NCBI GenBank assembly: GCA_035649635.1
Contig: DASRJE010000102.1
Location: 119,078 to 183,077 of the forward strand
Length of the DNA stretch: 64,000 bases
Direction: 5' to 3'
Origin: Gp6-AA40 sp035649635
Lineage (GTDB): Bacteria; Acidobacteriota; Vicinamibacteria; Vicinamibacterales; UBA2999
In this document: positions 17,990 to 26,872 of the stretch, piece by piece
Position numbering within the stretch: the first letter of the stretch is position 1
How the letters are laid out: each line of letters opens with the position of its first letter
Translations under genes and position numbers: made by a program
Notes under the pieces: generated by a model
Told to the model about the DNA's origin: nothing
Seen by the model: only the letters and a program-made list of their open reading frames with translations
Databases searched by the model: none

Positions 17990-20241
17990 CGACGACGGCG
18001 TGTCTTGGCGAGGCGTTCGCGCCTTCCCGGCCGCTGCGTTCGCCGGCGTTCGCTCTTCGGTTTGACCCGGCTTCGAGTCTGGCGCGTGCCGCCTTCGTCG
18101 CGCCTCACGTGCTCAAGGATCTCGACGAGTCCCAGGTCGACCTGGCGTCGTTCCATATCGACGCGGACCACCTGTACGTCCACACGGTCTCCCAATCGAT
18201 AGATCTTCTTCGTGTGCTCTCCCCTGAGCACGTGCTCCTGTTCCACGAACCGGTAATAGTCGTCCGCCATGCTCGACACGTGGACGAGCCCCTCGACGTA
18301 ATGCTCCACGAGCTCTACGAACAGGCCGAAGGGCGCGACACCGCTGATGTAGCCGCTGTACTCGTCACCGACCTTGTTGGCCATGAAGCGGACTTTCTTC
18401 CACTGCAGCAGCTCGCGCTCGGCATCATCGGCTCGTCGCTCCATCTCTGATGAGTGTCGGGCCGTTTCCGGAAGTTCCTCCTCCAGCTCCTCGCGTCGCG
18501 CATCCGCAATCGGACCCTGACGCGACTCGCGGAGCATGCGGTGCACGACCAGGTCCGGGTAGCGGCGGATCGGCGACGTGAAGTGGGTGTAGTGCTCGAC
18601 CGCCAACCCGAAATGTCCCAGGCTCACCGCGTCGTATCGTGCCTTCTGCATCGTTCGCAGCATGAGCGCGGCGATCGGGCGCTCCTCCGGTGTTCCGCGC
18701 ATGCGATCGATCAGCTTCTGAAAGTGTTTCGGCGTCAGCGCCCGTCCCCGGGCGGCCAGGCTGTAACCGAGTGGCGTGATGAAGGCTTCGAACTCTTCGA
18801 CCTTCTTGGTGTCGGGCGCCTCGTGCACGCGATGCAGCGCGGGCATGGCGTGTCCTTCGAGATGCGCAGCGACTGTCTCGTTGGCCAGGAGCATGAACTC
18901 TTCGATGATGCGATGAGCCACATTGCGTTCGCTGGCGACGATGGCTTCGATCTCGCCAATCTCCGAGAGGATGACCTCGGCTTCCGGCAGATCGAAGTCG
19001 ATCGATCCACGGCGGCGCCTTCGTCGATTCAGGATGTCGAACAGCTCGCGCATCCGCTCGAACATCGGAACGAGCAGCTGGTATTCGGACATCGTTTCGG
19101 GATCACGGTCGGTCAGGATGGCGTTGACGGCCCTGTAGGTCATTCGTGCGTCGCTGTTGATGACACCGTCGTGAATCTCATACCGCACGACGGTTCCCTG
19201 CCGGTCGATCTCCATCAGGCAGGTTTGCACCAGCCGATCGACGTGCGGATTCAAACTGCAAAGGCCGGTGGCGAGCTCGGCCGGGAACATGTGGACGGCA
19301 CGCTCGGTGAAGTACACGGACGTGCCGCGCTCATACGCCTCTTCGTCGAGCGCGCTTCCCTCGGTCACGTAATGCGAGACATCGGCGATGTGAACACCAA
19401 GCCAGAAGTGGCCGTTCGAGCGCCGCTCGATCGTGATCGCATCGTCGAAATCGCGGGCGTGCTCACCGTCAATGGTCACGGTCGTCACGCCGCGAAAGTC
19501 GCTCCGACCTGTGAGGTCGCGTTCCTTGACAACGGTGCCGAGCCGCATCGCTTCGGCGACCGCCTCGTCGGAGTGTCGATCGGGAATACCGAACTTGCGG
19601 ATGATGATCTGAGTATCGACCCCGGGCTCATCGATGCGGCCGAGGACTTCGACGACGCGGCCAACCGGTCCGCGGGACGCGGTTGGCCAGCGCGTGATCT
19701 CCACGATCACCATCTCGCCGGGCTCCGCCGCCGCCGACTGACCTGTGGGGACGTGTACATCCGTCAGCACCCGTCGGTCGAAGGGGACGACATAGCCCAG
19801 CCCCGCGTCATCCATCTCATAACGGCCCACGATCGATGCCTGACTCCGTTCGAGAATCCGGATGATCCGCCCTTCGGCCCCACGCTCGGTATGGCGCTCG
19901 ACGCGGACCACGACGCGGTCCCCATGCATCGCTTCAGATAGATTGGCCGCCGCGATGTAGATGTCTTTGCTGCCGTGGTCTGAGTCGGATTGATCCGGCG
20001 CCACAAAGCCAAACCCGCCTGGGTTCGTGGAGAGACGACCCACGACAAGGTCCATCTTTTCCGGCAACCCGTATCGATTGCCGCGGACTTGAAGGAGGTC
20101 TCCAGAGGTGACGAGAGCCTTCAGCCGTCGTCTGAAGCTGGCGCGTTCGTCTCGCGGTATACGCAGCATGCGCATCAGGTCCCGCACTGTTGCGGGATGA
20201 TGAGCGTGCTGTCGAATCTGGTCTAAAAGGTCTTCAGTCAA
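17986..20241 (-). CDS. rnr: Ribonuclease R
   Basis: A 751-residue 3'-5' exoribonuclease that degrades structured RNA. In order: N-terminal winged-helix-like region (1-60), cold-shock domains (about 65-220), the RNB catalytic domain (240-570) with TIDGEHARDFDDAI carrying the metal-binding aspartates and ERGTSVYFTERAVHMFP, the RPIAALMLRTMQKARY and THFTSPIRRYPDLVVHR motifs, an S1 domain (640-720) and an Arg/Lys-rich tail (RRRTQRPGRRERLAKTRRRR). TTG is the start codon. It lies 12 bases after the glycerate kinase gene at the end of a long minus-strand series. Confidence 0.97.
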   Translation of the reverse strand: MTEDLLDQIRQHAHHPATVRDLMRMLRIPRDERASFRRRLKALVTSGDLLQVRGNRYGLPEKMDLVVGRLSTNPGGFGFVAPDQSDSDHGSKDIYIAAANLSEAMHGDRVVVRVERHTERGAEGRIIRILERSQASIVGRYEMDDAGLGYVVPFDRRVLTDVHVPTGQSAAAEPGEMVIVEITRWPTASRGPVGRVVEVLGRIDEPGVDTQIIIRKFGIPDRHSDEAVAEAMRLGTVVKERDLTGRSDFRGVTTVTIDGEHARDFDDAITIERRSNGHFWLGVHIADVSHYVTEGSALDEEAYERGTSVYFTERAVHMFPAELATGLCSLNPHVDRLVQTCLMEIDRQGTVVRYEIHDGVINSDARMTYRAVNAILTDRDPETMSEYQLLVPMFERMRELFDILNRRRRRRGSIDFDLPEAEVILSEIGEIEAIVASERNVAHRIIEEFMLLANETVAAHLEGHAMPALHRVHEAPDTKKVEEFEAFITPLGYSLAARGRALTPKHFQKLIDRMRGTPEERPIAALMLRTMQKARYDAVSLGHFGLAVEHYTHFTSPIRRYPDLVVHRMLRESRQGPIADARREELEEELPETARHSSEMERRADDAERELLQWKKVRFMANKVGDEYSGYISGVAPFGLFVELVEHYVEGLVHVSSMADDYYRFVEQEHVLRGEHTKKIYRLGDRVDVQVVRVDMERRQVDLGLVEILEHVRRDEGGTRQTRSRVKPKSERRRTQRPGRRERLAKTRRRR

Positions 20242-20253
20242 GAATTCACCAAA

Positions 20254-21501
20254 CTAACTTTCGATCAGGATGATTTGTAAATCGCCGACGTTCGTATTCG
20301 TGGGTCCTGTTCGAATCAAATCCCCCAATCGATCGAAGAACTCGTAGGCGTTGTTGTTATCAAGGTAGGTCCGCGGCGAAGGCAGCCCTGCTGCCTGTGC
20401 CCGCGTGAGCGTCGTCGGATCGACGATGGCACCCGCCGCATCAGTCGGACCATCGATACCATCGGTCCCGATGCTCGCCGCAATCACTTGCGCTCCCAGC
20501 GTCTCGAGCAACGGTGCCATTGCCAGCGCAAACTCCTGGTTCCGGCCTCCTCTGCCGTGACCAACGACTGTGACCGTTGTCTCGCCGGACGAAATCACGC
20601 AGAGTGGACGCGACAAGGAGGCTGACATCTGCGATACGGCGCTCATATGTGCCAGCGCGGACAATCGTGCCTCCCCTGTGACCGGCTCCGCCACGACATG
20701 CACGTGATAGCCAAGTCGCTCGGCGGCGCGTCGAGCTCCTTCGATTGCGCCGCGCTGCGGACCGATCACGTACGCGGCTGCGTGTGCCAGCCGCGCGTCG
20801 CCTCTTTTCGGCGTTTCAGGGAGATCGCCCGCCGCGCCGCGACGGAGATGCGCCACGACCTCGCGCGGATACACGTCGACACCGCCGCGCCGCTCGAGGA
20901 CATCGACGGCATCGGCGAATGTACTGTCGTCTGCGACCGTCGGCCCCGAAGCGATCACCGAGAGATCGTCGCCCACGACATCCGACACTGCCAACGTCAG
21001 CACTTTCCCGCGTGCGACGGTGGCCAGTCGTCCACCCTTGATCCCGGACAGATGTTTGCGAACCGTGTTCAGTTCGTAAATGTCCGCGCTCTGCGCCATC
21101 AGGGTCCGCGCTGTCTGCTGCTTGGCTTCGAGGGAAATACCATCGGCCGGCAGCGCCATCAGCGCTGATCCGCCACCCGAGATCAACACAACCAGGACAT
21201 CGTTCTTTCCAGTAGTGGCAGCAACCTCGAGCGCGCGGCGCGCACCCCTCAGACTTCCCTCGTCAGGCAACGGGTGTCCCGCATTGCACCACTCCGCGTT
21301 TGCTGGTAACTGGCGCGACGCTGATCTTCGCGGACCGACTCCGAGTACGTGGCGCAAAACGACATCGGTTTCCGAGGCAAATGCCGTGAGCATAGCGGCG
21401 GAGGCCTTGCCAGCGGCGATGACGTCGACGGAATCGGCGCGTTGCAGCGTTTCAGCGATATCGCCGGGGAGCGCGCGGCGGACCAGGCCTCCGGCGTTCA
21501 C
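20254..21501 (-). CDS. Glycerate 2-kinase (MOFRL family)
   Basis: A 415-residue (from GTG) cytoplasmic enzyme phosphorylating glycerate to 2-phosphoglycerate. Family marks: VIAAGKASAAM, LVVLISGGGSALMALP, NTVRKHLSGIKGGRLA, LAVSDVVGDDLSVIASGPTV and the MOFRL domain with SSGETTVTVVGHGRGGRNQEFAL and SIGTDGIDGPTDAAGA. In-frame codons before 21501 read SLRNHLDTILGEALSA, which looks like the usual family N-terminus, yet no ATG, GTG or TTG exists before the frame closes. A CTG at 21564 overlapping the previous stop (CTGA) could be the real start. It is followed by rnr after 12 bases. Confidence 0.92.
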   Translation of the reverse strand: MNAGGLVRRALPGDIAETLQRADSVDVIAAGKASAAMLTAFASETDVVLRHVLGVGPRRSASRQLPANAEWCNAGHPLPDEGSLRGARRALEVAATTGKNDVLVVLISGGGSALMALPADGISLEAKQQTARTLMAQSADIYELNTVRKHLSGIKGGRLATVARGKVLTLAVSDVVGDDLSVIASGPTVADDSTFADAVDVLERRGGVDVYPREVVAHLRRGAAGDLPETPKRGDARLAHAAAYVIGPQRGAIEGARRAAERLGYHVHVVAEPVTGEARLSALAHMSAVSQMSASLSRPLCVISSGETTVTVVGHGRGGRNQEFALAMAPLLETLGAQVIAASIGTDGIDGPTDAAGAIVDPTTLTRAQAAGLPSPRTYLDNNNAYEFFDRLGDLIRTGPTNTNVGDLQIILIES

Positions 21502-21560
21502 AGCCGACAGGGCTTCGCCAAGTATCGTGTCGAGATGGTTGCGAAGGGAAGAAACGGCCG

Positions 21561-21872
21561 TCAGTTCACTTGCCGGGGATCGGCCCAGGAAGACCGTCCG
21601 GCCACGAGATCAACCTGCTGAAGAACGTGACTCACGACCTGATTGGCCTTGTTCTGTTCGCAGAGTTGATCGAGCTGGGACATCACTCGTGTGAGCGCTC
21701 GTTCCACATCGCTGATCGTGCGCTCGGAGTAATACTCCCGCTGCGCGTCGAGACAGCGCTGGCAACGAATGAATTCTTCTCGGTAGAAATTGGAAAGGGA
21801 GTGGAGGACCCGATCGCAAGGCGGAGGCGAATCTGTCAGGAAGCGGGACAAACGGTTCCTCAACGCTGGCAT
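21561..21872 (-). CDS. Unknown 103-residue protein downstream of ftsX
   Basis: I do not recognise this protein. It is charged and helix-prone, with a Cys pair (CQRC, about residues 37-40) and a long amphipathic segment (YYSERTISDVERALTRVMSQLDQLCEQN) that may form a coiled coil; there is no signal peptide or membrane segment. GGGGGAG lies just before the ATG, which supports it as real. It is 43 bases after ftsX and directly before the glycerate kinase gene, so it is probably cotranscribed with both. A link to FtsEX is possible but rests only on position. Confidence 0.65.
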   Translation of the reverse strand: MPALRNRLSRFLTDSPPPCDRVLHSLSNFYREEFIRCQRCLDAQREYYSERTISDVERALTRVMSQLDQLCEQNKANQVVSHVLQQVDLVAGRSSWADPRQVN

Positions 21873-21915
21873 CTCCCCCGGTTTAGAAAAGTCTAGCCAT
21901 GTTAAGGATGTAATG

Positions 21916-22815
21916 TCAACGCGGGTCGGAGCCGGCCCGCCAGGCAGCGGCCAGCCCCCCCGTGCTCCCGACGAACATCCCTCCCAGGATCAGAGACGTC
22001 GCCAGGCGAACGGGCAGGAACCGCAGGGCGTCCCCCTCGAAGAGCGCACGGAGCTCGGTCCCCCACCATGCGTTGGCCACGGCATGGCTCAGCCAGAGGA
22101 ACAGAATCGCCAGCACGGCGCCAATCCCACCTTGCAGGAAGCCCTCAGCCACAAAGGGTCCCCGAATGTAGCTCAAGGGCGCGCCGACAAGCTCCATGAT
22201 TTCAATTTCGTCATGCCGCGCCAGGAGACCCAGGCGAACCACGGTCGCGACGGTCACCGCCGCGGCCAGCCCCATCAGCAGAGCAAGCATCAACCCCGCG
22301 GCCCGAACCGTATCGAGGGCCGTCCCGACCCTGGCCAGCCAATCGCGGTCGTACCGGACGTCGACGACGCCAGGCAGTTGAACGACCTTTTTCACGAAGG
22401 CGTCGACACGGCCATCGCGCTCGGCGCCCTGGCTCACCCGGACTTCGATCGAGGCGGGAAACGGATTGTCGCCAAGGCCTTCAGCCAGGCTGGCCAGGTC
22501 GGCGAACTCCTGCCGAAATCGCGTGAGCGCCTGCGCCTTGGATATGTATTCGCGCCCAGCCGAAATACCGCTCGAGTCGATGGCCGACTCGATCGTTCCA
22601 CGTTGCTCCGAGGTGGCGGCGTCGGCGAGATATACCGAGAACTCCGATGACGATGTCCACCGCGACAGCAATTGCTCGGCATTCCACGTGAGCAGCAGCA
22701 GGACGCCCAGGACCACGAGGGCCAAAGTGATGGCCAGCACAGCAAAGGCACTGGAACCGCGACTGCGCCACAAGCTGGCGGCGCCGTGTCGAAAGGCGTA
22801 ATCGAATGCTCTCAT
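21916..22815 (-). CDS. ftsX: Cell-division permease-like protein FtsX
   Basis: A 299-residue inner-membrane protein with the FtsX layout: TM1 (about 21-43), a periplasmic domain (45-165) containing SSEFSVYLADAATSEQRGTIESAI, then three membrane segments with HDEIEIMELVGAPLSYIRGPFVAEG, the conserved cytoplasmic loop of FtsX. With FtsE it relays ATP hydrolysis to periplasmic cell-wall hydrolase activators. Its ATG overlaps the ftsE stop (ATGA). No EnvC/M23 peptidase gene follows, unlike in many genomes. Confidence 0.95.
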   Translation of the reverse strand: MRAFDYAFRHGAASLWRSRGSSAFAVLAITLALVVLGVLLLLTWNAEQLLSRWTSSSEFSVYLADAATSEQRGTIESAIDSSGISAGREYISKAQALTRFRQEFADLASLAEGLGDNPFPASIEVRVSQGAERDGRVDAFVKKVVQLPGVVDVRYDRDWLARVGTALDTVRAAGLMLALLMGLAAAVTVATVVRLGLLARHDEIEIMELVGAPLSYIRGPFVAEGFLQGGIGAVLAILFLWLSHAVANAWWGTELRALFEGDALRFLPVRLATSLILGGMFVGSTGGLAAAWRAGSDPR

Positions 22816-23471
22816 CCGACCTCGACGACGCGACCCTGGTCGAGAGTGATCGTGCGCCTGCCCACAAGCCGTATGAGTTCTCGATCGTGCGTGGCCACGA
22901 GCACCGTCGTCCCACCGGCGTTGATCTCGCGCAGGAGGTTCATGATCTCGAGCGACAAATCCGGGTCGAGATTGCCCGTCGGCTCATCTGCGATGAGCAA
23001 TGCGGGATCGTTCACGAGGGCGCGTGCGATCGCGATTCGCTGTTGCTCACCACCTGACAGGTCCTTCGGGTACGCATTCATCCGGTGTTGCAGTCCCACC
23101 CATTTGAGAACCTGAAACGCGCGCCGGCGCTGGTGCGCGGCCGGCACGCCGAGCACTTCCGGCACGAACGAAATGTTCTCGAGCACCGTGCGGCCGGGAA
23201 TGAGTTTGAAGTCCTGAAACACGAACCCGATCCCGCGGCGATATTCCTGGATCTCGCGCCGTGACAGCATCGCCAGGTTGTGATTGTTGACGAAGACCTC
23301 GCCTTCCGTCGGGCGTTCCTGCATCAGCAGCAGCCGGAGGAACGTCGACTTGCCAGCTCCGCTGGGCCCCGTGAGGAAAACGAACTCGGCTTTCTCGACG
23401 TTCAAGGTGAGGTCGCGCAGTGCGTACAGACCGCGACTGTAGACCTTCGAGAGCCGCCGCGTTTCGATCAC
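22812..23471 (-). CDS. ftsE: Cell-division ATP-binding protein FtsE
   Basis: A 219-residue ABC ATPase. Walker A is GPSGAGKS (residues 35-42), the signature LSGGEQQRIAIARA, Walker B ALLIADEPTG, and ATHD the switch histidine. FQDFKLIPGRTVLENI is typical of FtsE. It begins with GTG and is followed by ftsX with a four-base overlap. Together they control septal peptidoglycan hydrolysis at the divisome. Confidence 0.96.
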   Translation of the reverse strand: MIETRRLSKVYSRGLYALRDLTLNVEKAEFVFLTGPSGAGKSTFLRLLLMQERPTEGEVFVNNHNLAMLSRREIQEYRRGIGFVFQDFKLIPGRTVLENISFVPEVLGVPAAHQRRRAFQVLKWVGLQHRMNAYPKDLSGGEQQRIAIARALVNDPALLIADEPTGNLDPDLSLEIMNLLREINAGGTTVLVATHDRELIRLVGRRTITLDQGRVVEVG

Positions 23472-23504
23472 ATCAATACACTACCAGAACAGTTGTTGTG
23501 TTCT

Positions 23505-24947
23505 TCAGGATTCGAGCGCGCGCTTGACCAGATCGGACGCGAGTTTCGGATTGGCCTTGCCGCCACTTGCCTTCATCACCTGACCGACGAGAAAGCCGAA
23601 TGTCTGTTTCTTTCCAGCACGGTACTGCTTCGCTGTGTCGTCATTCAGCTTGATGACTTCCGCGACGATCTCTGAAAGCGCACCCTCATCAGAATTCTGT
23701 GCAAGGCCGTCTTCGCGGACGATGTCATCCGCCGATCGTGCCGAGTCGTACATCTTGGCGAACACACCCTTGCCGATTGAACTGCTGATCGTTCCTTTGT
23801 CGATGAGCGTAATCAGACCGGCAAGCGCAGCAGGCTGGATCGGGACATCGACAATCTCCTGGCCGCGCTCTTTGAGCGTGCGCAGCAATTCGCCCATGAT
23901 CCAGTTGCTCGCGCCCTTGGCGTTCTTCGCAGCCTTCGCCGTGGCCTCGAAGTAATCGGCGAGCGCTGCTGACTGCGTCAGTACGCCCGCGTCGTACGAC
24001 GGTATCCCATACTCGGCCACGAATCGGCGGCTGCGCGCGTCCGGCAGCTCTGGCATCGAGGAGCGCACGCGCTCAATCCGGGCGGCGTCGACGAGCAGCG
24101 GCGGCAAGTCCGGCTCCGGGAAGTAACGATAGTCGTGCGCCTCTTCCTTGCTGCGCATCGAGTGCGTGCGGCCGCTGCTGGTATCCCAGAGCCTCGTTTC
24201 CTGGACGACTTTCCCACCGTCCTCGATCACACCGATCTGCCGGCGGATCTCGTACTCGAGTGCCTTTTCGAGATAGCGGAAGGAATTGACGTTCTTGACC
24301 TCCGCCTTCGTTCCGAGCGCCGTCTGCCCCCGCGGGCGAATCGACACGTTGGCATCACAACGAAGACTTCCCTCTTCCATGTTGCCGTCGCTCACACCCA
24401 GCCACACGAGGATGTTGCGGAGGCGGCTGAAGAATTCGGCCGCTTCGGCCGCCGAGCGCATATCGGGTTCGCTGACGATCTCGATGAGAGGAACGCCGCT
24501 GCGGTTGTAGTCGATGTAGGTACGGCGGTCGGAGTCGGGGAATCCTTCGTGCAGCGACTTTCCGGCATCCTCTTCCATGTGGATGCGCGTCAGGCCCACG
24601 CGTTTCGTATGGCCGTCAACGCCGATGTCGAGACCGCCGCCAAGCGCGAGGGGAAGCTCGTACTGTGAGATCTGATAGCCCTTCGGCAAGTCGGGATAGA
24701 AGTAATTCTTGCGCGCGAAGACCGATCGCGGCTGCACGTCGCAACCGCACGCGAGCGCGGCCTTGATCGCGTAGTCGACCGCCTGCCGGTTGAGAACAGG
24801 CAGCGCGCCGGGCAGCCCGAGGCAGACAGGACAGACCTGCGAATTGGGCGGCGCGCCAAACTGGGTACTGCAGCCGCAGAAGATCTTCGTACGCGTCTGC
24901 AGTTGGGCGTGGACTTCGAGCCCGATAACGGCTTCCCAGTCGCTCAA
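23505..24947 (-). CDS. gatB: Aspartyl/glutamyl-tRNA(Asn/Gln) amidotransferase subunit B
   Basis: A 480-residue protein: EAVIGLEVHAQLQTRTKIFCGC at the N-terminus, PPNSQVCPVCLGLPGALPVLN, DLPKGYQISQYELPLA, EEDAGKS, DYNRSGVPLIEIVSEPD and KTEVKN-like AEVKNVNSFRYLEKALEYEI; the C-terminal YqeY-like domain ends LASDLVKRALES. GatB binds mischarged tRNA in the GatCAB complex; gatA and gatC are not in the window. The start is TTG at 24947, where the conserved N-terminus begins. It lies ten bases after pckA. Confidence 0.97.
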   Translation of the reverse strand: MSDWEAVIGLEVHAQLQTRTKIFCGCSTQFGAPPNSQVCPVCLGLPGALPVLNRQAVDYAIKAALACGCDVQPRSVFARKNYFYPDLPKGYQISQYELPLALGGGLDIGVDGHTKRVGLTRIHMEEDAGKSLHEGFPDSDRRTYIDYNRSGVPLIEIVSEPDMRSAAEAAEFFSRLRNILVWLGVSDGNMEEGSLRCDANVSIRPRGQTALGTKAEVKNVNSFRYLEKALEYEIRRQIGVIEDGGKVVQETRLWDTSSGRTHSMRSKEEAHDYRYFPEPDLPPLLVDAARIERVRSSMPELPDARSRRFVAEYGIPSYDAGVLTQSAALADYFEATAKAAKNAKGASNWIMGELLRTLKERGQEIVDVPIQPAALAGLITLIDKGTISSSIGKGVFAKMYDSARSADDIVREDGLAQNSDEGALSEIVAEVIKLNDDTAKQYRAGKKQTFGFLVGQVMKASGGKANPKLASDLVKRALES

Positions 24948-24957
24948 CGGTGAAACT

Positions 24958-26556
24958 CTAGAGCGTCGGTCCGGCGCTCTTCACTGAAGCAGGCACGTCC
25001 TTCTCGAAGGTGACGAAGTTATCGATGAACATCTTCGCCAGCTTCCTCGCCTGCTCGTCGTACTGAGCCGCATCGGGCCACGTGCTGCGCGGATCGAGCA
25101 CTGATTCCGGTACGCCGGGGCACGTCGTCGGCATGTCGAGGTTGAAGATCGGATGCTTCTGGTACTTCACATTGTCCAACTGCCCGGTCAAGGCCGCGGT
25201 GATCATCGCGCGTGTGTAAGCGATCTTCATGCGCTTGCCGACACCATAGGGACCACCGGTCCAACCCGTGTTCACCAGCCAGACCCGGGAGTCATACTTG
25301 GCAATTCTCTCTCCCAGCATGCGAGCGTAGACGTTGGGATTGAGGGGCAAAAACGGCGCACCGAAACAGGTACTGAAGGTCGCTTTCGGCTCGGTCACGC
25401 CTTTTTCGGTTCCAGCGACGCGGGCGGTGTAGCCCGACAGGAAGTGATACATCGCAGCATCCGACGAGAGACGCGCGATTGGAGGCAACACGCCGTACGC
25501 ATCGGCGGTGAGCATCACGACGTTCGTCGGATGTCCGCCGCGCCCCGACATTTCGGCGTTGTCGATGAAGTCGATCGGGTACGAGCCGCGCGTGTTCTCG
25601 GTCATCGACGCGTCGTCGAGATTCAGCGCGCGTGTGTCCGGATCGATCACCACGTTCTCGAGAATGGTGCCGAAGCGTTTCGTCGTACTGTAAATCTGTG
25701 GCTCGGCTTCCTTCGACAGCTTGATGACCTTGGCGTAGCAGCCGCCTTCGAAATTGAAGATGCCGGTATCGCTCCACCCATGTTCGTCGTCGCCGATAAG
25801 GCGGCGGTCGGGATCGCTCGAGAGCGTCGTCTTCCCAGTGCCAGAGAGCCCGAAGAAGAGCGCGGTGTCGCCGGCGGCGCCGATGTTCGCCGAACAGTGC
25901 ATTGACAACACGCCCTGCAGCGGGAGCGTGTAATTCAGGATCGAGAAGATGGATTTCTTGATCTCGCCGGCGTAGTGCGTGCCGCCGATAAGCACCATCT
26001 TCTTGCCGAAGTGCACGAAGATGAAGACCTCGGAACGGGTGCCGTGACGCGCGGGATCGGACTTGAAGTGCGGCGCGTCAATCACCGTGAATTCCGGCCT
26101 GTGCGCGGCGCGCCTGACCGGATCGTCCTCGGGCAAAAACATGTTGCGCGCGAACAGATTGTGCCAGGCGAACTCGTTGACGATGCGAATCGGCAGCCGA
26201 TACGCCGCATCGGTTCCGGCCCACGCGTCCAGGACGTACAGTTCTTTGTCCTGGAGGTGCGCCATCATGTCTCGATGGAGCTGGTCGAACTTCGCTTCGT
26301 CAACCGGACGATTGACCGTTCCCCAGTGCACCTGCTTCTCGCTGGTCGGCTCCTTCACGACGAATTTGTCGTTTGGTGAGCGGCCCGTGTGCTGGCCGGT
26401 CTTGCAGACAAGGGGGCCCTCGGCTGCCAGGTTCCCCTCACCGCGCCGCAGCGCTTCTTCGTACAGCGCTGCCGTGCCCAGGTTCCAGTGGACGCGACCC
26501 GACCTCACAATGCCCAATGCCTCGAGTCCGTGCGTCCTCTCAACCTGAATCGTCAT
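24958..26556 (-). CDS. pckA: Phosphoenolpyruvate carboxykinase (ATP)
   Basis: A 532-residue enzyme that makes PEP from oxaloacetate in gluconeogenesis. Seen: CKTGQHTGRSPNDKF, GGTHYAGEIKKS with the metal-binding lysine (K200), the histidine of SMHCSANIG (H220), P-loop GLSGTGKTT (236-244), IGDDEHGWSD and the C-terminal VWLVNTGWTGGPYGVGKRM. Start at 26556 (MTIQVERTHG) has GAGAGGCGG just upstream; the ATG at 26589 is less likely. It heads the minus-strand series that includes gatB and ftsEX. Confidence 0.97.
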   Translation of the reverse strand: MTIQVERTHGLEALGIVRSGRVHWNLGTAALYEEALRRGEGNLAAEGPLVCKTGQHTGRSPNDKFVVKEPTSEKQVHWGTVNRPVDEAKFDQLHRDMMAHLQDKELYVLDAWAGTDAAYRLPIRIVNEFAWHNLFARNMFLPEDDPVRRAAHRPEFTVIDAPHFKSDPARHGTRSEVFIFVHFGKKMVLIGGTHYAGEIKKSIFSILNYTLPLQGVLSMHCSANIGAAGDTALFFGLSGTGKTTLSSDPDRRLIGDDEHGWSDTGIFNFEGGCYAKVIKLSKEAEPQIYSTTKRFGTILENVVIDPDTRALNLDDASMTENTRGSYPIDFIDNAEMSGRGGHPTNVVMLTADAYGVLPPIARLSSDAAMYHFLSGYTARVAGTEKGVTEPKATFSTCFGAPFLPLNPNVYARMLGERIAKYDSRVWLVNTGWTGGPYGVGKRMKIAYTRAMITAALTGQLDNVKYQKHPIFNLDMPTTCPGVPESVLDPRSTWPDAAQYDEQARKLAKMFIDNFVTFEKDVPASVKSAGPTL

Positions 26557-26872
26557 TCCGCCTCTCTTTTCGCGTGCAGAAAACGTCATCGTATCGGTCC
26601 AGTCGGAGCCAAGTCAACTCGCCAAGTGCGCTGCCCTGGGTAGCCCGGCGATGCCCGTGCGAGCCGGTAGCGTCTGTGTGTCGCGCTTCCCGCGCCCGGC
26701 CCGATATGCGGCTCAGCAACGACCTATCGAATTTGCGTATGAGCATAACGGGCTCATGACAAATCTGCCCGCTTCCGCCCGCCACGGCCGGGAATTGGAG
26801 TTATATTGGTTTGACGAGGACAACGCCGCTCCGTCCGTGGTAAACACCAGGACCGGGCCGCCGTAATCCACA
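26557..26872. other. Divergent intergenic region between pckA and an ECF sigma gene
   Basis: 316 bases without a convincing gene. It must hold the promoters of pckA (leftward) and the sigma factor (rightward). The AT-richer stretch near 26796-26815 (GGAATTGGAGTTATATTGG) is the best place for the sigma-gene promoter, but I cannot define exact boxes. Short open frames here overlap one another and look random. Confidence 0.5.

Noticed and set aside
18454..19941. Long 495-codon open frame on plus strand
   Set aside because: It is antisense to rnr, whose motifs and codon pattern are clear; GC-rich codons leave the opposite frame open.
21790..22650. 286-codon plus-strand frame across ftsX and the unknown small gene
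   Set aside because: Antisense to ftsX and very rich in Gln/Pro/Arg; ftsEX is certain.
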